In this document: positions 16,861 to 26,900 of the stretch, one piece after another
How the letters are laid out: each line of letters opens with the position of its first letter
Numbering within the stretch: the stretch's first letter is position 1
DNA from: an uncultured Eubacteriales bacterium
Lineage (GTDB): Bacteria; Bacillota; Clostridia; Oscillospirales; Acutalibacteraceae
Length of the DNA stretch: 32,746 nt
Assembly: GCA_934486705.1 (NCBI GenBank)
Contig: CAKSQS010000026.1
Location: forward strand, 1-32,746
Direction: 5' to 3'
Made by a program: the position numbers and the translations under genes
The notes under the pieces: model-generated
What the model was told of the DNA's origin: nothing
Database searches by the model: none
The model's input: only the letters and a program-made list of their open reading frames with translations

Positions 16861-18369
16861 ATGATTAAATTTGAACAGACCCGCACGGTGAAAAGGGTTG
16901 CTTTGGCATTGGCAATTTTTATGACTTGCGGAATGCTTTCGGGCTGTAAAAAATCACCGTCGGGCGATAGGTACATCAGCGAGTATTATTATGAAGACGG
17001 TGAAAACGGCAACAAAAATAACAGCCGCGGTGCGGATTCTGCCTCCGGCAGCAACGATACCGCCGGTGAAAGCAAAGCGTCCGACGGGAAAACTACCTCG
17101 GGCAGCTCAGGCACGGGCAACAAGGTTAAAAATCTCAACGGCCGCACAATCACCTACATGACATGGTGGGAAGAACCGAAAAAGGGCAGTAATCAGCAGG
17201 CGGCTGAATACTGGAAGGCTAAAAGCATGGTGGAGAAAAAGTATAATTGCAAATTCAAGTTTGTTTATGTATCGGACGGCGACTGGCAATCCCGAATTAC
17301 CGCTTCTATTTTGTCGGGCGATCCTATCTGCGATGTATTTTCAACCCAGTTCAATTCATTCTACGGTATGCAGAAAACAGGTCTGCTTTATCCGCTGAGC
17401 GATCTTAAATCCTTTAATTTCAGCGATTCCAAATGGTGGAAACCCACTATGGAGTTTGCAAAGGTTAACGGCAAGTATTACGGTATGTGCATATCGGGCG
17501 GCGAATTTAACGCAATTCTTTATAACAAGGATCTTTTAAAGAAATACAAGCAGCCTGATCTTTGGCAGCTGCAGAAAAACGGACAGCTGACATGGTCAAA
17601 GCTTATAGAAGTGGCTAAGGCATGCACGGATAAAAATAACGGCATTTACGGTATGGCACCGGCACAGTTCCCGAGCGATCTGCTTTACTTGGTGGGTAAT
17701 GCTTACGGCGGCAAGCTGGTTGAACGCACCGGTAACGGTTTGGACTTTAAGTGTACCGTAAACTCACCGGCTATGGTTAACGCTTTTTCCGATGTTAACA
17801 GGTGGTACGCTGTTGATAAGATTGTAGTGCCGTGCAACGGTGATTACACCTATAACGGAAAGCAGTTTTCGGCGGGTAAGGTGGCTATGATAGTAGGCTC
17901 AAGCGCCCCTACATTCTATAACGGTGGCAGCTTTGAATTGGGAATGTGCCTGATACCCAAGGGCAGAGACGCTACGAAATTTGAGCCTTTCCTCGGGCTT
18001 TACAATGATTCGAGCATTGGCGGCGGTACTCTTACCTACATACCGTCGTGCATCAATAATCCCGAAGAGGTTGCGGCGGTATGGAATGAAATAGGCGGTA
18101 CTATAGGACGCGAAAACTGGTCGATGTATTACGAGGATTATCTTTCCGACGATATAATAGATTGCCTTTATGCTTCCAACGATTATGTAAAGGCAGGAAA
18201 ATTCAGCATAGACTACGGCGGAACACTGCTATCGCTATGGGACGGCGACAGCGCTTTATTTAATGCGACAATAAATTTCGTAAAGCAGTCAACCTCTGCG
18301 GCAAGCTTTATTCAGTCATTGGAAAATATGTATAATGCGAAGATATTGGACATGAAAAATACAAAATAA
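16861..18369 (+). CDS. Sugar ABC transporter solute-binding lipoprotein
   Basis: This ~502-aa protein has a signal peptide ending in the lipobox LSGC, so it should be a lipid-anchored outer-face binding protein. A Ser/Gly/Asn-rich linker of about 60 residues precedes the family-1 solute-binding fold. Motifs include TYMTWWEEPK, SILSGDPICDVFSTQ, YPLSDLKSF, KVNGKYYGM, NAILYNKDLLKKY and QNGQ-like LTWSKLIEVAKA; the C-terminal half has KFEPFLGLYND. It would bind an oligosaccharide and hand it to one of the two permease pairs; pair 1 (2074/2973) has no other adjacent binding protein of standard form. TTG 16858 sits one codon upstream; ATG 16861 is preferred after GGAAAGG. The gene starts 6 nt after the preceding stop. 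Confidence 0.9.
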   Translation: MIKFEQTRTVKRVALALAIFMTCGMLSGCKKSPSGDRYISEYYYEDGENGNKNNSRGADSASGSNDTAGESKASDGKTTSGSSGTGNKVKNLNGRTITYMTWWEEPKKGSNQQAAEYWKAKSMVEKKYNCKFKFVYVSDGDWQSRITASILSGDPICDVFSTQFNSFYGMQKTGLLYPLSDLKSFNFSDSKWWKPTMEFAKVNGKYYGMCISGGEFNAILYNKDLLKKYKQPDLWQLQKNGQLTWSKLIEVAKACTDKNNGIYGMAPAQFPSDLLYLVGNAYGGKLVERTGNGLDFKCTVNSPAMVNAFSDVNRWYAVDKIVVPCNGDYTYNGKQFSAGKVAMIVGSSAPTFYNGGSFELGMCLIPKGRDATKFEPFLGLYNDSSIGGGTLTYIPSCINNPEEVAAVWNEIGGTIGRENWSMYYEDYLSDDIIDCLYASNDYVKAGKFSIDYGGTLLSLWDGDSALFNATINFVKQSTSAASFIQSLENMYNAKILDMKNTK

Positions 18370-18381
18370 GGGGTGAATGCC

Positions 18382-19629
18382 GTGAAGAACAAATTGTTTT
18401 GTATAATGCTTTGTCTGATAATGGCTTTTACGGCGGCAGGCTGCAAATCAGATCAAACAACCTCCGATAAAAGCTCTTCGGATAAACCGATAACCTCATC
18501 CGACAGCAGCTCATCGGACAGTGAAAGCACAAGCTCTGCCGATAGAGTAAAGGATACGGTTATAAAAAAGGAAGAATGGGTTGCGGTGTCGGATGACGAC
18601 ACCGACGGCAATTCCGCTTCAACTCCTGCCGCAAGCAGCAGAACTATTGAACTCGTTATTGACGATCACCCCGGAGTACCGGGCTTTAACACCTATTATA
18701 ATTATAAGATTTATGTTGACGGACGCATTGTAAACAAGAAGGAATACAACCTTACCTGCAACGTTCCCGAGGTCAGCTTTAAGGATGCGCAGATAGTGGT
18801 TCCGGCTGCGGTGAAGGAAAAGTACAACAGCATAAGCGTAACCGCAAGCATTGTGGGTGACAGCCTTGCGAGGGACTCGTATGTAATAACATTTCCGCGC
18901 TGGGAGGCAACCTTAATCGATGAATTTGAGGGAAACAGCCTGAACAGTGATATTTGGGCTTTGCGCCCGTCATGGCCGGCAGATAAGGTTCGCCGCTCCA
19001 ATCCGAATAATATTATAGTGAAGGACGGCATTTTGACCCTTCAGGGTACTGCCGAGCCATGGGAGGGCGCTCCGTATTCAGATTGCTTTATTCACACCAA
19101 GGATAAATTCACGCAAACCTACGGAATGTTTACTGCCTCTGTGCAGGTGCCGAAGGAGGGCGCGAGCATAACCGCATTCTGGCTGCTGCCAAACCGCGGC
19201 GACTGGGGCTCTTCATATCTCTACCGAAACAAGGGAGCGGATTCATGGATAGGCGAGGTTGATTTGCTTGAATTTTCGCCCGGGTGGAACAATAATTACC
19301 AGGCTACAATGCATTCCTGGCGTGGAGACGGTTCAAGAGGCGGAGAGGGAACATTAAAACGCTATTTTGACTCCAAAATTACCGAAGGCTTTCATGAATA
19401 TACCGCCGTATGGACGGAAAACGGTTTTTACTGCTATTACGATGGTATTTTGACCCTTTCGCAGGTAGGAATAGAAGCAACCGATAACCCGGCGTATATA
19501 ATACTTGATTTAGAACTCGGCAAGCCCGAAAATGTTGATATTAAGCACTGGGCAGGCGAATTTAAGCTCTCCGAGTTGCCTATACAGGCTAAATTTGATT
19601 ATGTAAAGGTATATAAACAAAAGAAATAA
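18382..19629 (+). CDS. GH16 family glycoside hydrolase, lipoprotein
   Basis: This ~415-aa protein has a signal peptide with lipobox TAAGC (Cys 21), then a Ser/Asp-rich linker, an Ig-like domain (about 88-170, with HPGVPGFNTYYNYKIYVDG) and a C-terminal GH16 catalytic domain (172-415). The catalytic motif ExDxxE is intact as EVDLLE at Glu292, Asp294 and Glu297; other family features are HTKDKFTQTYGMFTASVQ, ITAFWLLP, YQATMHSW and the closing FDYVKVYK. GH16 enzymes cut internal beta-1,3 or beta-1,4 bonds in glucans or galactans with retention. The ExDxxE form is that of laminarinases and related enzymes, but the substrate is not settled. GTG 18382 follows AAGGGG at 8 nt and gives MKNKLFC; an upstream GTG (18373) overlaps the ribosome site. 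Its catalytic half is paralogous to the end of the next gene. Confidence 0.88.
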   Translation: MKNKLFCIMLCLIMAFTAAGCKSDQTTSDKSSSDKPITSSDSSSSDSESTSSADRVKDTVIKKEEWVAVSDDDTDGNSASTPAASSRTIELVIDDHPGVPGFNTYYNYKIYVDGRIVNKKEYNLTCNVPEVSFKDAQIVVPAAVKEKYNSISVTASIVGDSLARDSYVITFPRWEATLIDEFEGNSLNSDIWALRPSWPADKVRRSNPNNIIVKDGILTLQGTAEPWEGAPYSDCFIHTKDKFTQTYGMFTASVQVPKEGASITAFWLLPNRGDWGSSYLYRNKGADSWIGEVDLLEFSPGWNNNYQATMHSWRGDGSRGGEGTLKRYFDSKITEGFHEYTAVWTENGFYCYYDGILTLSQVGIEATDNPAYIILDLELGKPENVDIKHWAGEFKLSELPIQAKFDYVKVYKQKK

Positions 19630-19644
19630 CGGTGGAGTTGGGCT

Positions 19645-22600
19645 ATGAACGGCTTGAAAAAATCACTCGCTGTAATATGCATAATTTCCTTGCTGTTTAT
19701 GCAGCTCGGTTTTTGCGGCTATACCGCCGCGGCAAACGAAACTGCTGCGGTTTTTACGCGTCTTGCGTGGTCCGAAAGCGTTAAGAACGATCCGCGGTTC
19801 GGTACGGTATATAACGTACCCGTGACGGACAGTGAGCATCAGTTTTATCTCAGCGGAACAAACGATTATGAACATGCGGATCTTTCGCAATATATAAACC
19901 GAAACACCTCGGGCGTAGTGAACTTCTTTGTAAAATCTTCAAAAACCGGTACGGGGAAAATACGGTTTTTCCATACTTTTGGCGGCGAGTACCGCGGCAC
20001 AAACACAGTTTCGTTCAGTATAAGCGTCGCAAACGAGTGGTCGGTTATAAATATTTCAACAAACCGATTTAAATACAGCGGCTCCGATTGTATGTTCGGG
20101 CGCATTGATCTTATAACATCGAGTCTTAATTTCGGCTCTGATGACTATTTAAAGGTATCGCCCGTTTCGGTAATGTCGGAAAAGCCCGCGCCTTACTGTA
20201 ATGCGGATGATATAAGTCTTGAGAGTACCGAAAAAAATATAAAGGTTAATTCAAGGGTAAGGCTTTGTGTGAATTTCCTTTCGGACAGTGCAAGCGACGC
20301 CGCACATATTATACCCGTAAGCATTACTTGGGAAAGCAGTGATGACAGTGTTGCGGCAGTTGATGAAAACGGCTGCATTACGGGAATAAGCGAGGGAAAC
20401 GCGGTAATTACGGCAACGGCTTCGGATATAAATAAATCTGCGTCATGTACGGTAGGCGTGTCAGGCGTTCTCATAAGCGAGATTGCGGCGGAATATACAA
20501 GAGCAGACCTTGCCGAAAGCGTTGAAAAAGATCCGCGCTTCGAATATGTGTACAATGTTCCTACAACAAGCAATATGACTTCGTTTTTTCTGAATGGTAA
20601 AAATGATTACGGGCAGGCAGACCTTTCCGAATACATAAATCAGGCATCTGCCGGCGTAGTTGATTTTTATGTCAAGTCTTCAAAAACGGGATATTCGAAG
20701 CTGAGATTTTTTCATACCGTAAACGGGGAATACGCTGCAACCGGCGAAGTCTCCTTTTCAATTGACAGGGCGGATAAATGGGTTTCGGTAAGCATTTCAA
20801 CAGATGAGTTTACTTACAGCGGGTCCGATTGCTTTTTCGGACGTATTGATCTGCTGACTGCGGATATGTGCCTGAACGACGGAGATTACCTGACGGTTTC
20901 TCCCATAAGAGTCAGAACGCTGAAACCCGAGCCGTACCCCACGGCGAATGCCGTGAGCTTCAGTGAAAGCGTAAAAAATATTGAGGCCAATAAAAAGGTA
21001 AAGCTTGAATTGAATTATTATTTAAGCTCGGGAAATCCGACGGAAAGCGTTATTCCTTTTGATGTGCTTTACAGCAGCAGCAACACCGACATACTTACAG
21101 TAGACAGCGAAGGCTTTGCGGTCGGAAAAAGAAACGGTATTGTAACCGTTATTGCCGCGGCGGTTGATAACGCGGATATACGGGCTGAATGCACGGTGAG
21201 AGTTTCAGGTTCGGCAGAGCTTAAAGCTGCGGCACAATATTCCCGTACGGAATGGGCGCTCGGCATAGAAAACGATCCGCGCTTTACTACTGTTTACAGC
21301 GTGCCCTGCCCAACGCCGAACCCGATAATACTTTTTGCAAACGGTACTAACGATTGGGCTGACGGCGATCTTTCGGAGTTCGTAAATCAGCGCACGCTCG
21401 GTACGGTCTGCTTTTATGTAAAGTCCTCTAAGACAGGCAGCTTTAACGTGCGGTTCTTCCATATAAGAAATCAGGAATATATGGATACAAACGCGGTTTC
21501 GGTTGCTATAGATAAAGCAAATACATGGCAATCGGTAAATATACCTACGGATATGTTCAAATACTCCGGCAGTAATTGCCTGTTTGCCCGCTTTGATATA
21601 CTGACTGACGGCTTATCACTCAGCGAAGAAGATAATTTTATGATCTCGGCAGTTTCGGTTATGACATATCAGCCAACCGAGTGTAATGTCAGTCTTGTGA
21701 AAACCGAAACTTCCGAAATTACAATGAGTGTTGACGAAATACAAAGTCTCCGCGCCGTTTTTGAGGATGACGACGGCAATGCGGTCACCCCGTTTGATAT
21801 TTATTGGGAAAGCGGAGATACATCGGTTGCCGAGGTGAACGCACAAGGTGTTGTTCGGGCGGCGGGCGAGGGAAAAACCGAACTGCGAATATTGAGAGAG
21901 GCGGATAAATCGGTTCAGGCGGTGTGTACCGTTACGGTTTCGGGCGTGTTTGCGATGCGCGAGCTTGCCGTATTCCGAACCGACAGCGCTGCACAAAGCG
22001 TCTCGGGGGACGCGCGTTTTTCAAAAATTTACAGTTTTGAGGGAAATTCCCGCATAGCGCTTTATAATAACGGTATTAACGATTACGGCGTACATTCTGA
22101 TTTTACCGCCTATCTCGGAAAAAGCTCAAGCGCCGTTGTAAGCTTTTACGTTAAATCTCCGAGAACGGGCAGCTACAGGGTATGCCTGTTTCATACCAAC
22201 AGCGCCGAATACCGAGATTCCACATATCAGTATTTTACGGTTGAAAAAGCCGATACATGGCAGCTTGTAAATCTTCCGCTCGGAGATTTTGAATATACCG
22301 GGAAATGCTCTAAGATATTTGCAATATTCAATATTTTTACGGATACGCAGGGATTTGCCGAGGGCGAAATGCTTACGGTTTCGGCTGTTAGGGTACTTTC
22401 CAAAGCTCCGATTGATCTTACCGCCTCGGACGGCGAAATTTCGGGCGACGGTCTGACTACGGAAACCGTTCTCGGCTCGGCTCAGAAATCGGCTGTTCTG
22501 TTAAAAACTGACGGCACAGAGATTGAAAGCGGAAAAATAGGCACATGTATGCGGCTCGGCGTTTCGGAAAACGGTGAATTTATACCGTATGCGTCTTTTA

Positions 22601-23757
22601 CCGTAAAAAACGATTTGAACGGCGACGGTATTCTTGCAGCTGCGGATTTAGCGGTGTTCAAAAAGCATTTGCTCGGCATATACAGCCTGAACAGCCAACA
22701 GATACATGCCGTTTCCGAGACGGGAAGGGTCAGTATAATTGAGCTTATTCGGCTTAAAAAAGCGTTGGGCTCGATATTGCTGACAGTTGAGGAGCACCCC
22801 GGAGTACCCGGCTTTGATGCCTATTATAATTATAAAATATATCTTGACGGCACCGTTACCGATAACGATGCGGTAACGCTTAAGGCAGACCGAGCGGGCG
22901 TACGCTTTGAAAACGGCGGAATTGTAGTTCCCGCGGCGGTCAAAGAAGAATACGAAAGCGTCACGGTTACTGCGGAGCTTTCGGAAAAACGGTATGTGAG
23001 TGATACATATAAAATAGTCTTCCCGCGGTGGGAAGCCACTATGATCGATGATTTTGACGGTGATAAGCTTAACAGCGAAATTTGGTCGCTTCGCCCCTCG
23101 TGGCCGAGCGAGACAGTGGCGCGCTCAAACCCGAATAACGCCGTTTTAAAGGACGGTATTCTGACATTGAGGGGTACATCCGATTCGTGGGAGGGTGCAC
23201 CGTATTCCGATTGCTATATTCATACCAAGGATAAATTTATGCAAACCTACGGAATGTTTACCGCATCTGTTAAAGTTCCGCAAAAGGGGGCAAGCATTAC
23301 CGCTTTCTGGATGCTGCCGAACTACGGAGATTGGGGAACGGGCTACCTCTATAAAAATAAAGGCACGGATTCATGGATAGGCGAGGTGGATATGCTTGAG
23401 TATTCGCCGTCGTGGGCGGCGGAGTATTTCCAGGCAACAATGCATTCCTGGCACTCGGACGGTTCGCGCGGCGAGGGTAAACTTAATCATTATTACGATA
23501 CTCAAATATCAGAGGGCTTCCATGAATATACAGCCGTTTGGACCGAGGATGCATTTTATTGCTATTATGACGGTATACTTACCCTGTCACAAACGGGAAT
23601 AGCCGCTACGGATAACCCGGCGTATTTAATACTTGATTTAGAACTCGGAAAGCCGGAGGATGTCTCTGTCAGCAGCTGGGCGGGCGAGTTTAAAAGGTCC
23701 GATCTTCCGATTGAGGCGCAGTTTGATTATGTTAAAGTATATAAACAGGTGAAATAA
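19645..23757 (+). CDS. Secreted multimodular GH16 enzyme with four repeat modules, Big_2 domains and dockerin-like segment
   Basis: This 1370-aa protein has a signal peptide (1-30). Four ~150-aa modules (about 32-181, 279-431, 526-677, 771-922) carry the KNDPRF / NDYxHADLSxYIN / VKSSKTG / RFFHT pattern, separated by three Big_2 domains. A small Ig-like segment and a dockerin-like segment (988-1044) follow: the first calcium loop is complete (DLNGDGILAAAD), the second degenerate (AVSETGRVSIIE). A second Ig-like domain leads to the GH16 domain (1127-1370) with EVDMLE at Glu1247, Asp1249 and Glu1252. The last ~325 residues align closely with the lipoprotein GH16 encoded just upstream, and the rest with the next gene, so it looks like a fusion of the two architectures. 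ATG 19645 follows GGTGGAG. Expected to act outside the cell on the same type of polysaccharide. Confidence 0.85.
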   Translation: MNGLKKSLAVICIISLLFMQLGFCGYTAAANETAAVFTRLAWSESVKNDPRFGTVYNVPVTDSEHQFYLSGTNDYEHADLSQYINRNTSGVVNFFVKSSKTGTGKIRFFHTFGGEYRGTNTVSFSISVANEWSVINISTNRFKYSGSDCMFGRIDLITSSLNFGSDDYLKVSPVSVMSEKPAPYCNADDISLESTEKNIKVNSRVRLCVNFLSDSASDAAHIIPVSITWESSDDSVAAVDENGCITGISEGNAVITATASDINKSASCTVGVSGVLISEIAAEYTRADLAESVEKDPRFEYVYNVPTTSNMTSFFLNGKNDYGQADLSEYINQASAGVVDFYVKSSKTGYSKLRFFHTVNGEYAATGEVSFSIDRADKWVSVSISTDEFTYSGSDCFFGRIDLLTADMCLNDGDYLTVSPIRVRTLKPEPYPTANAVSFSESVKNIEANKKVKLELNYYLSSGNPTESVIPFDVLYSSSNTDILTVDSEGFAVGKRNGIVTVIAAAVDNADIRAECTVRVSGSAELKAAAQYSRTEWALGIENDPRFTTVYSVPCPTPNPIILFANGTNDWADGDLSEFVNQRTLGTVCFYVKSSKTGSFNVRFFHIRNQEYMDTNAVSVAIDKANTWQSVNIPTDMFKYSGSNCLFARFDILTDGLSLSEEDNFMISAVSVMTYQPTECNVSLVKTETSEITMSVDEIQSLRAVFEDDDGNAVTPFDIYWESGDTSVAEVNAQGVVRAAGEGKTELRILREADKSVQAVCTVTVSGVFAMRELAVFRTDSAAQSVSGDARFSKIYSFEGNSRIALYNNGINDYGVHSDFTAYLGKSSSAVVSFYVKSPRTGSYRVCLFHTNSAEYRDSTYQYFTVEKADTWQLVNLPLGDFEYTGKCSKIFAIFNIFTDTQGFAEGEMLTVSAVRVLSKAPIDLTASDGEISGDGLTTETVLGSAQKSAVLLKTDGTEIESGKIGTCMRLGVSENGEFIPYASFTVKNDLNGDGILAAADLAVFKKHLLGIYSLNSQQIHAVSETGRVSIIELIRLKKALGSILLTVEEHPGVPGFDAYYNYKIYLDGTVTDNDAVTLKADRAGVRFENGGIVVPAAVKEEYESVTVTAELSEKRYVSDTYKIVFPRWEATMIDDFDGDKLNSEIWSLRPSWPSETVARSNPNNAVLKDGILTLRGTSDSWEGAPYSDCYIHTKDKFMQTYGMFTASVKVPQKGASITAFWMLPNYGDWGTGYLYKNKGTDSWIGEVDMLEYSPSWAAEYFQATMHSWHSDGSRGEGKLNHYYDTQISEGFHEYTAVWTEDAFYCYYDGILTLSQTGIAATDNPAYLILDLELGKPEDVSVSSWAGEFKRSDLPIEAQFDYVKVYKQVK

Positions 23758-23964
23758 AGCTCTTTATTTTGGTTTCGACCGCACAGTCAGTACCGGTCAC
23801 AGCAGTGCGGCAAACATAAAAACGGTGTATTCGCAGCATGCTTATGATAGGAGGAGCAGTAATGCGTATAAAACCGTGATATTCCCACGCAACAGCTTTC
23901 TGCGGAATGCCGTAGCCGCAGGAAAAGGCAAAACGGTAATATATTAAAAAGAGAGGTAAAATTT
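23758..23964 (+). promoter_or_regulatory. Structured intergenic leader with minicistron upstream of 23965
   Basis: These 207 nt contain at least three hairpins. First: CCGCAC/GTGCGG, about 23779-23810. Second: ACGGT (23822-23826) with ACCGT (23873-23877), extended inward by TAT/ATA and CGCA/TGCG. Third: TTTCTGCGG with CCGCAGGAAA (one bulge), about 23897-23925. The loop of the second holds a strong AGGAGGAG and a 5-codon ORF (ATG 23862, MRIKP, TGA). A third segment, ACGGT 23933-23937, could compete for the same ACCGT. GCAAAC, ACGCAA and GTAGCC appear in the order seen in c-di-GMP-I riboswitches, but spacing and stems do not match well. No clear promoter or terminator was seen. Confidence 0.4.
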
Positions 23965-26900
23965 ATGAGGCAATTCAAAAAAATCCTATCGGTTTTATGT
24001 GCGGCAGCACTGCTTTGTACGCTCAGCTTTATACCGTACAGCGTCGCTGCCGAAAGCACAGGTCAGTCATTCACCAATAATTCTTTTAAAACAAGCGTAA
24101 CGGGTGACCCGCGCTTTTCCGAGGTTATGACCTTTGCGGATATCGGTACGGACAGCTATAACATGACAGTCCCCGACGGTGATACATCTCACAGCTGGGT
24201 GGTTACGGATTTGTCAAGCTATATCGGTACTTCCGCAGCCATTGATTCAAATGCCGTAATAAGCTTTTGGCTCAAGGCGGATAAGGCATTTGCAGACAAC
24301 TCGCTTTTCTTCCATTTCTTCAGCAATAATACGTGGAACGATTCAAGCTATGTGTATATTGATTACACGACAGCTAACCGTTGGCAGCTTATAACAATTC
24401 CGCTTTCCTCGTTTACAAGTACAAATCCTTCGCAAATTTCAAGATTTGTTTTCCGCTTTGCGGAAAACGCGTTTGAAGGCACATGCACGGTAATGATAAG
24501 CCCTGCCGTTGTTTATACCGAGACTCCCGATATGAGCGGACTCCACGAGGCTGACACAATAGAGCTTGACGAGGCGGAGCTTTACCTTAAAAAGTACGAA
24601 ATGACAACGCTTACCCCCTCGGTGTCAAGCAGCGAATATGATACGGGCGTGTATCCGTGCGATATTATTTGGAGTTCTGATAATACCGAGGTTGCCGTTG
24701 TTGACCAAAACGGCAGAGTAACTGCATGCGGCGAGGGCAAGGCGACCGTAAAGGCAGCCAGCCTTTCGGATGACAGCGTTTATGTTACATGTGATGTATT
24801 TGTTGAGGGTGTGCTGACATGCGAAACGGTTGCTTCCTATAAACTCAACAGTATTGCGCAGACGGTAGAGAACGACCCGCGCTTTAACACGGTTTATAAC
24901 GTTTCTGTTGCAAACGATACGACGGCTTTCTTCTATAACGGTGAAAACGATTGGGCACACGCCGACCTTTCCGATTACATAAATCAGTCTACTGCCGGTG
25001 TTGTAAGCTTTTATGTAAAATCATCAAAAACAGGCACGGCTAAGCTTTACTTTTTCCACACCGCAAACGGTGAATACATGGCGACAAACACTGTTTCGTT
25101 TACAATTGATAAGGCTGACAAATGGATTGCCGTTAATATTCCTACGGATAAGATAAAGTACGGCGGCACCACCTGCATTTTCGGACGTCTTGATCTGCAG
25201 ATAGGCGGCTTGGAACTTGGGGAAAACGATTACTTCACGGTTTCGCCGATAAATGTTATGACAATGCAGCCCGAACCGTATTACGACGCGGACAATATAA
25301 TAATGAGCGAGACTGAAAAAACCGTTAAGGTTAACGAAAAGACTAAATTGGACGTCACATTTACTTCAAGCGTAACGGGCAGCTCCGAAAGGGTGATTCC
25401 GTTTGATATTATATGGAAAAGTGAAAACAACGAGGTTGTTTCCGTAAATGAGTACGGTTATATAACAGGCACAGGCGAGGGCACAGCCACGGTTACCGCT
25501 GCATGCGCATCGGATGATACGGTAGCGGCATCCTGCCTTGTTACGGTTTCGGGCACATTGCTGTCAGAGACAGTGGCATCCTATAAACTGAACAGTATTG
25601 CGCAGGCGGTAGAGAATGACCCGCGCTTTAACACGGTTTATAATGTCCCGGTTGCAACCGATACTACGGCTTTCTACTATAACGGTGAGAACGATTGGGC
25701 ACACGCCGACCTTTCGGGCTATATTAACCGTGTTTCCTCGGGTGTTGTAAGCTTTTATGTGAAATCCTCAAAAACAGGCACGGCTAAGCTTTACTTTTTC
25801 CACACCGCAAACGGTGAATATATGGCAACAAACGTTGTTACGTTTACAATTGATACGGCTGACAAATGGATCGCCGTTAATATTCCGACGGATATGATAA
25901 AATACGGCGGTACTACCTGCATTTTCGGACGTCTTGATTTGCAGATAGGCGGTTTGGGACTCGGGGAAAACGATTACTTCACGGTTTCGCCGATAAATGT
26001 TATGACAATGCAGCCCGAACCGTACTATGATGCGGACACCGTGATGCTTTCCGAAACGGAAAAAACAATGAAGATAGACGAAATTGCCAAGCTTGAAGCG
26101 GTATTTACAAGCTCCGAGGGTAAAAATGCAATTCCGTTTGATGTTACATGGAAAACAAGTGACGCAGGTGTTGTTACGGTTGATAGTAAAGGCGTTGTTA
26201 AAGCGGCTGCAAGCGGGGAAGCGGATATTTCGCTTATCAGATCGTCGGACGGTTCGGTGCAGGCAACCTGCCATATAACCGTTTCAGGCACACTTGAAAT
26301 TGAAGAGCTGGGACGTTTTTGGTTGGACAGCGCTGCTCAGGCAGTTTCGGGTGACGCACGTTTCGGCGAGGTTTACAGCTTTTCGGGGCAGGACCGCATT
26401 GAGCTGTGCAATAACGGAACGAACGATTGGAGCGATCACCTTGATTTCACCGATTATTTGGGCAAGACGTCAAACGCGGTAATAAGCTTTTACGTTAAGT
26501 CCGCGAAGGTCGGCAGCTACAAGGTTTGCCTGTTCCATACCAACAGCGCGGAATATATGGATACTTCCTATCAGTATTTCACGGTTGAAAAAGCGGATAC
26601 ATGGCAGCTTGTAAATATTCCGCTCGGCGGATTTGAATATTACGGCGCAAAGTCGAAAATTTTCGCTAAGCTTGCGATTTATGCCGGTAATAACGATATT
26701 ACCGTTTCTGCGGCAAGAGCGCTTACAAAAGCTCCGGTTGATCTTACAACCTTGGACGGCGAGCTTTCGGGCGACGGATTGACTGCGGAAACCGTACTTA
26801 TTTCGGCGCAGGATGCCGCCGTAATACAAAAGGAAGACAAAACCGAGGTAACAAGCGGCAGTGTCGGTACCGGAATGGTTCTCGGCGTTTCGGATAACGG

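Noticed and set aside
24832..26037. Repeats considered as a CRISPR-like or mobile repeat array
   Set aside because: The repeats are 462-bp coding modules in frame with the protein, not short repeats with unique spacers, and no cas genes or transposase occur nearby.
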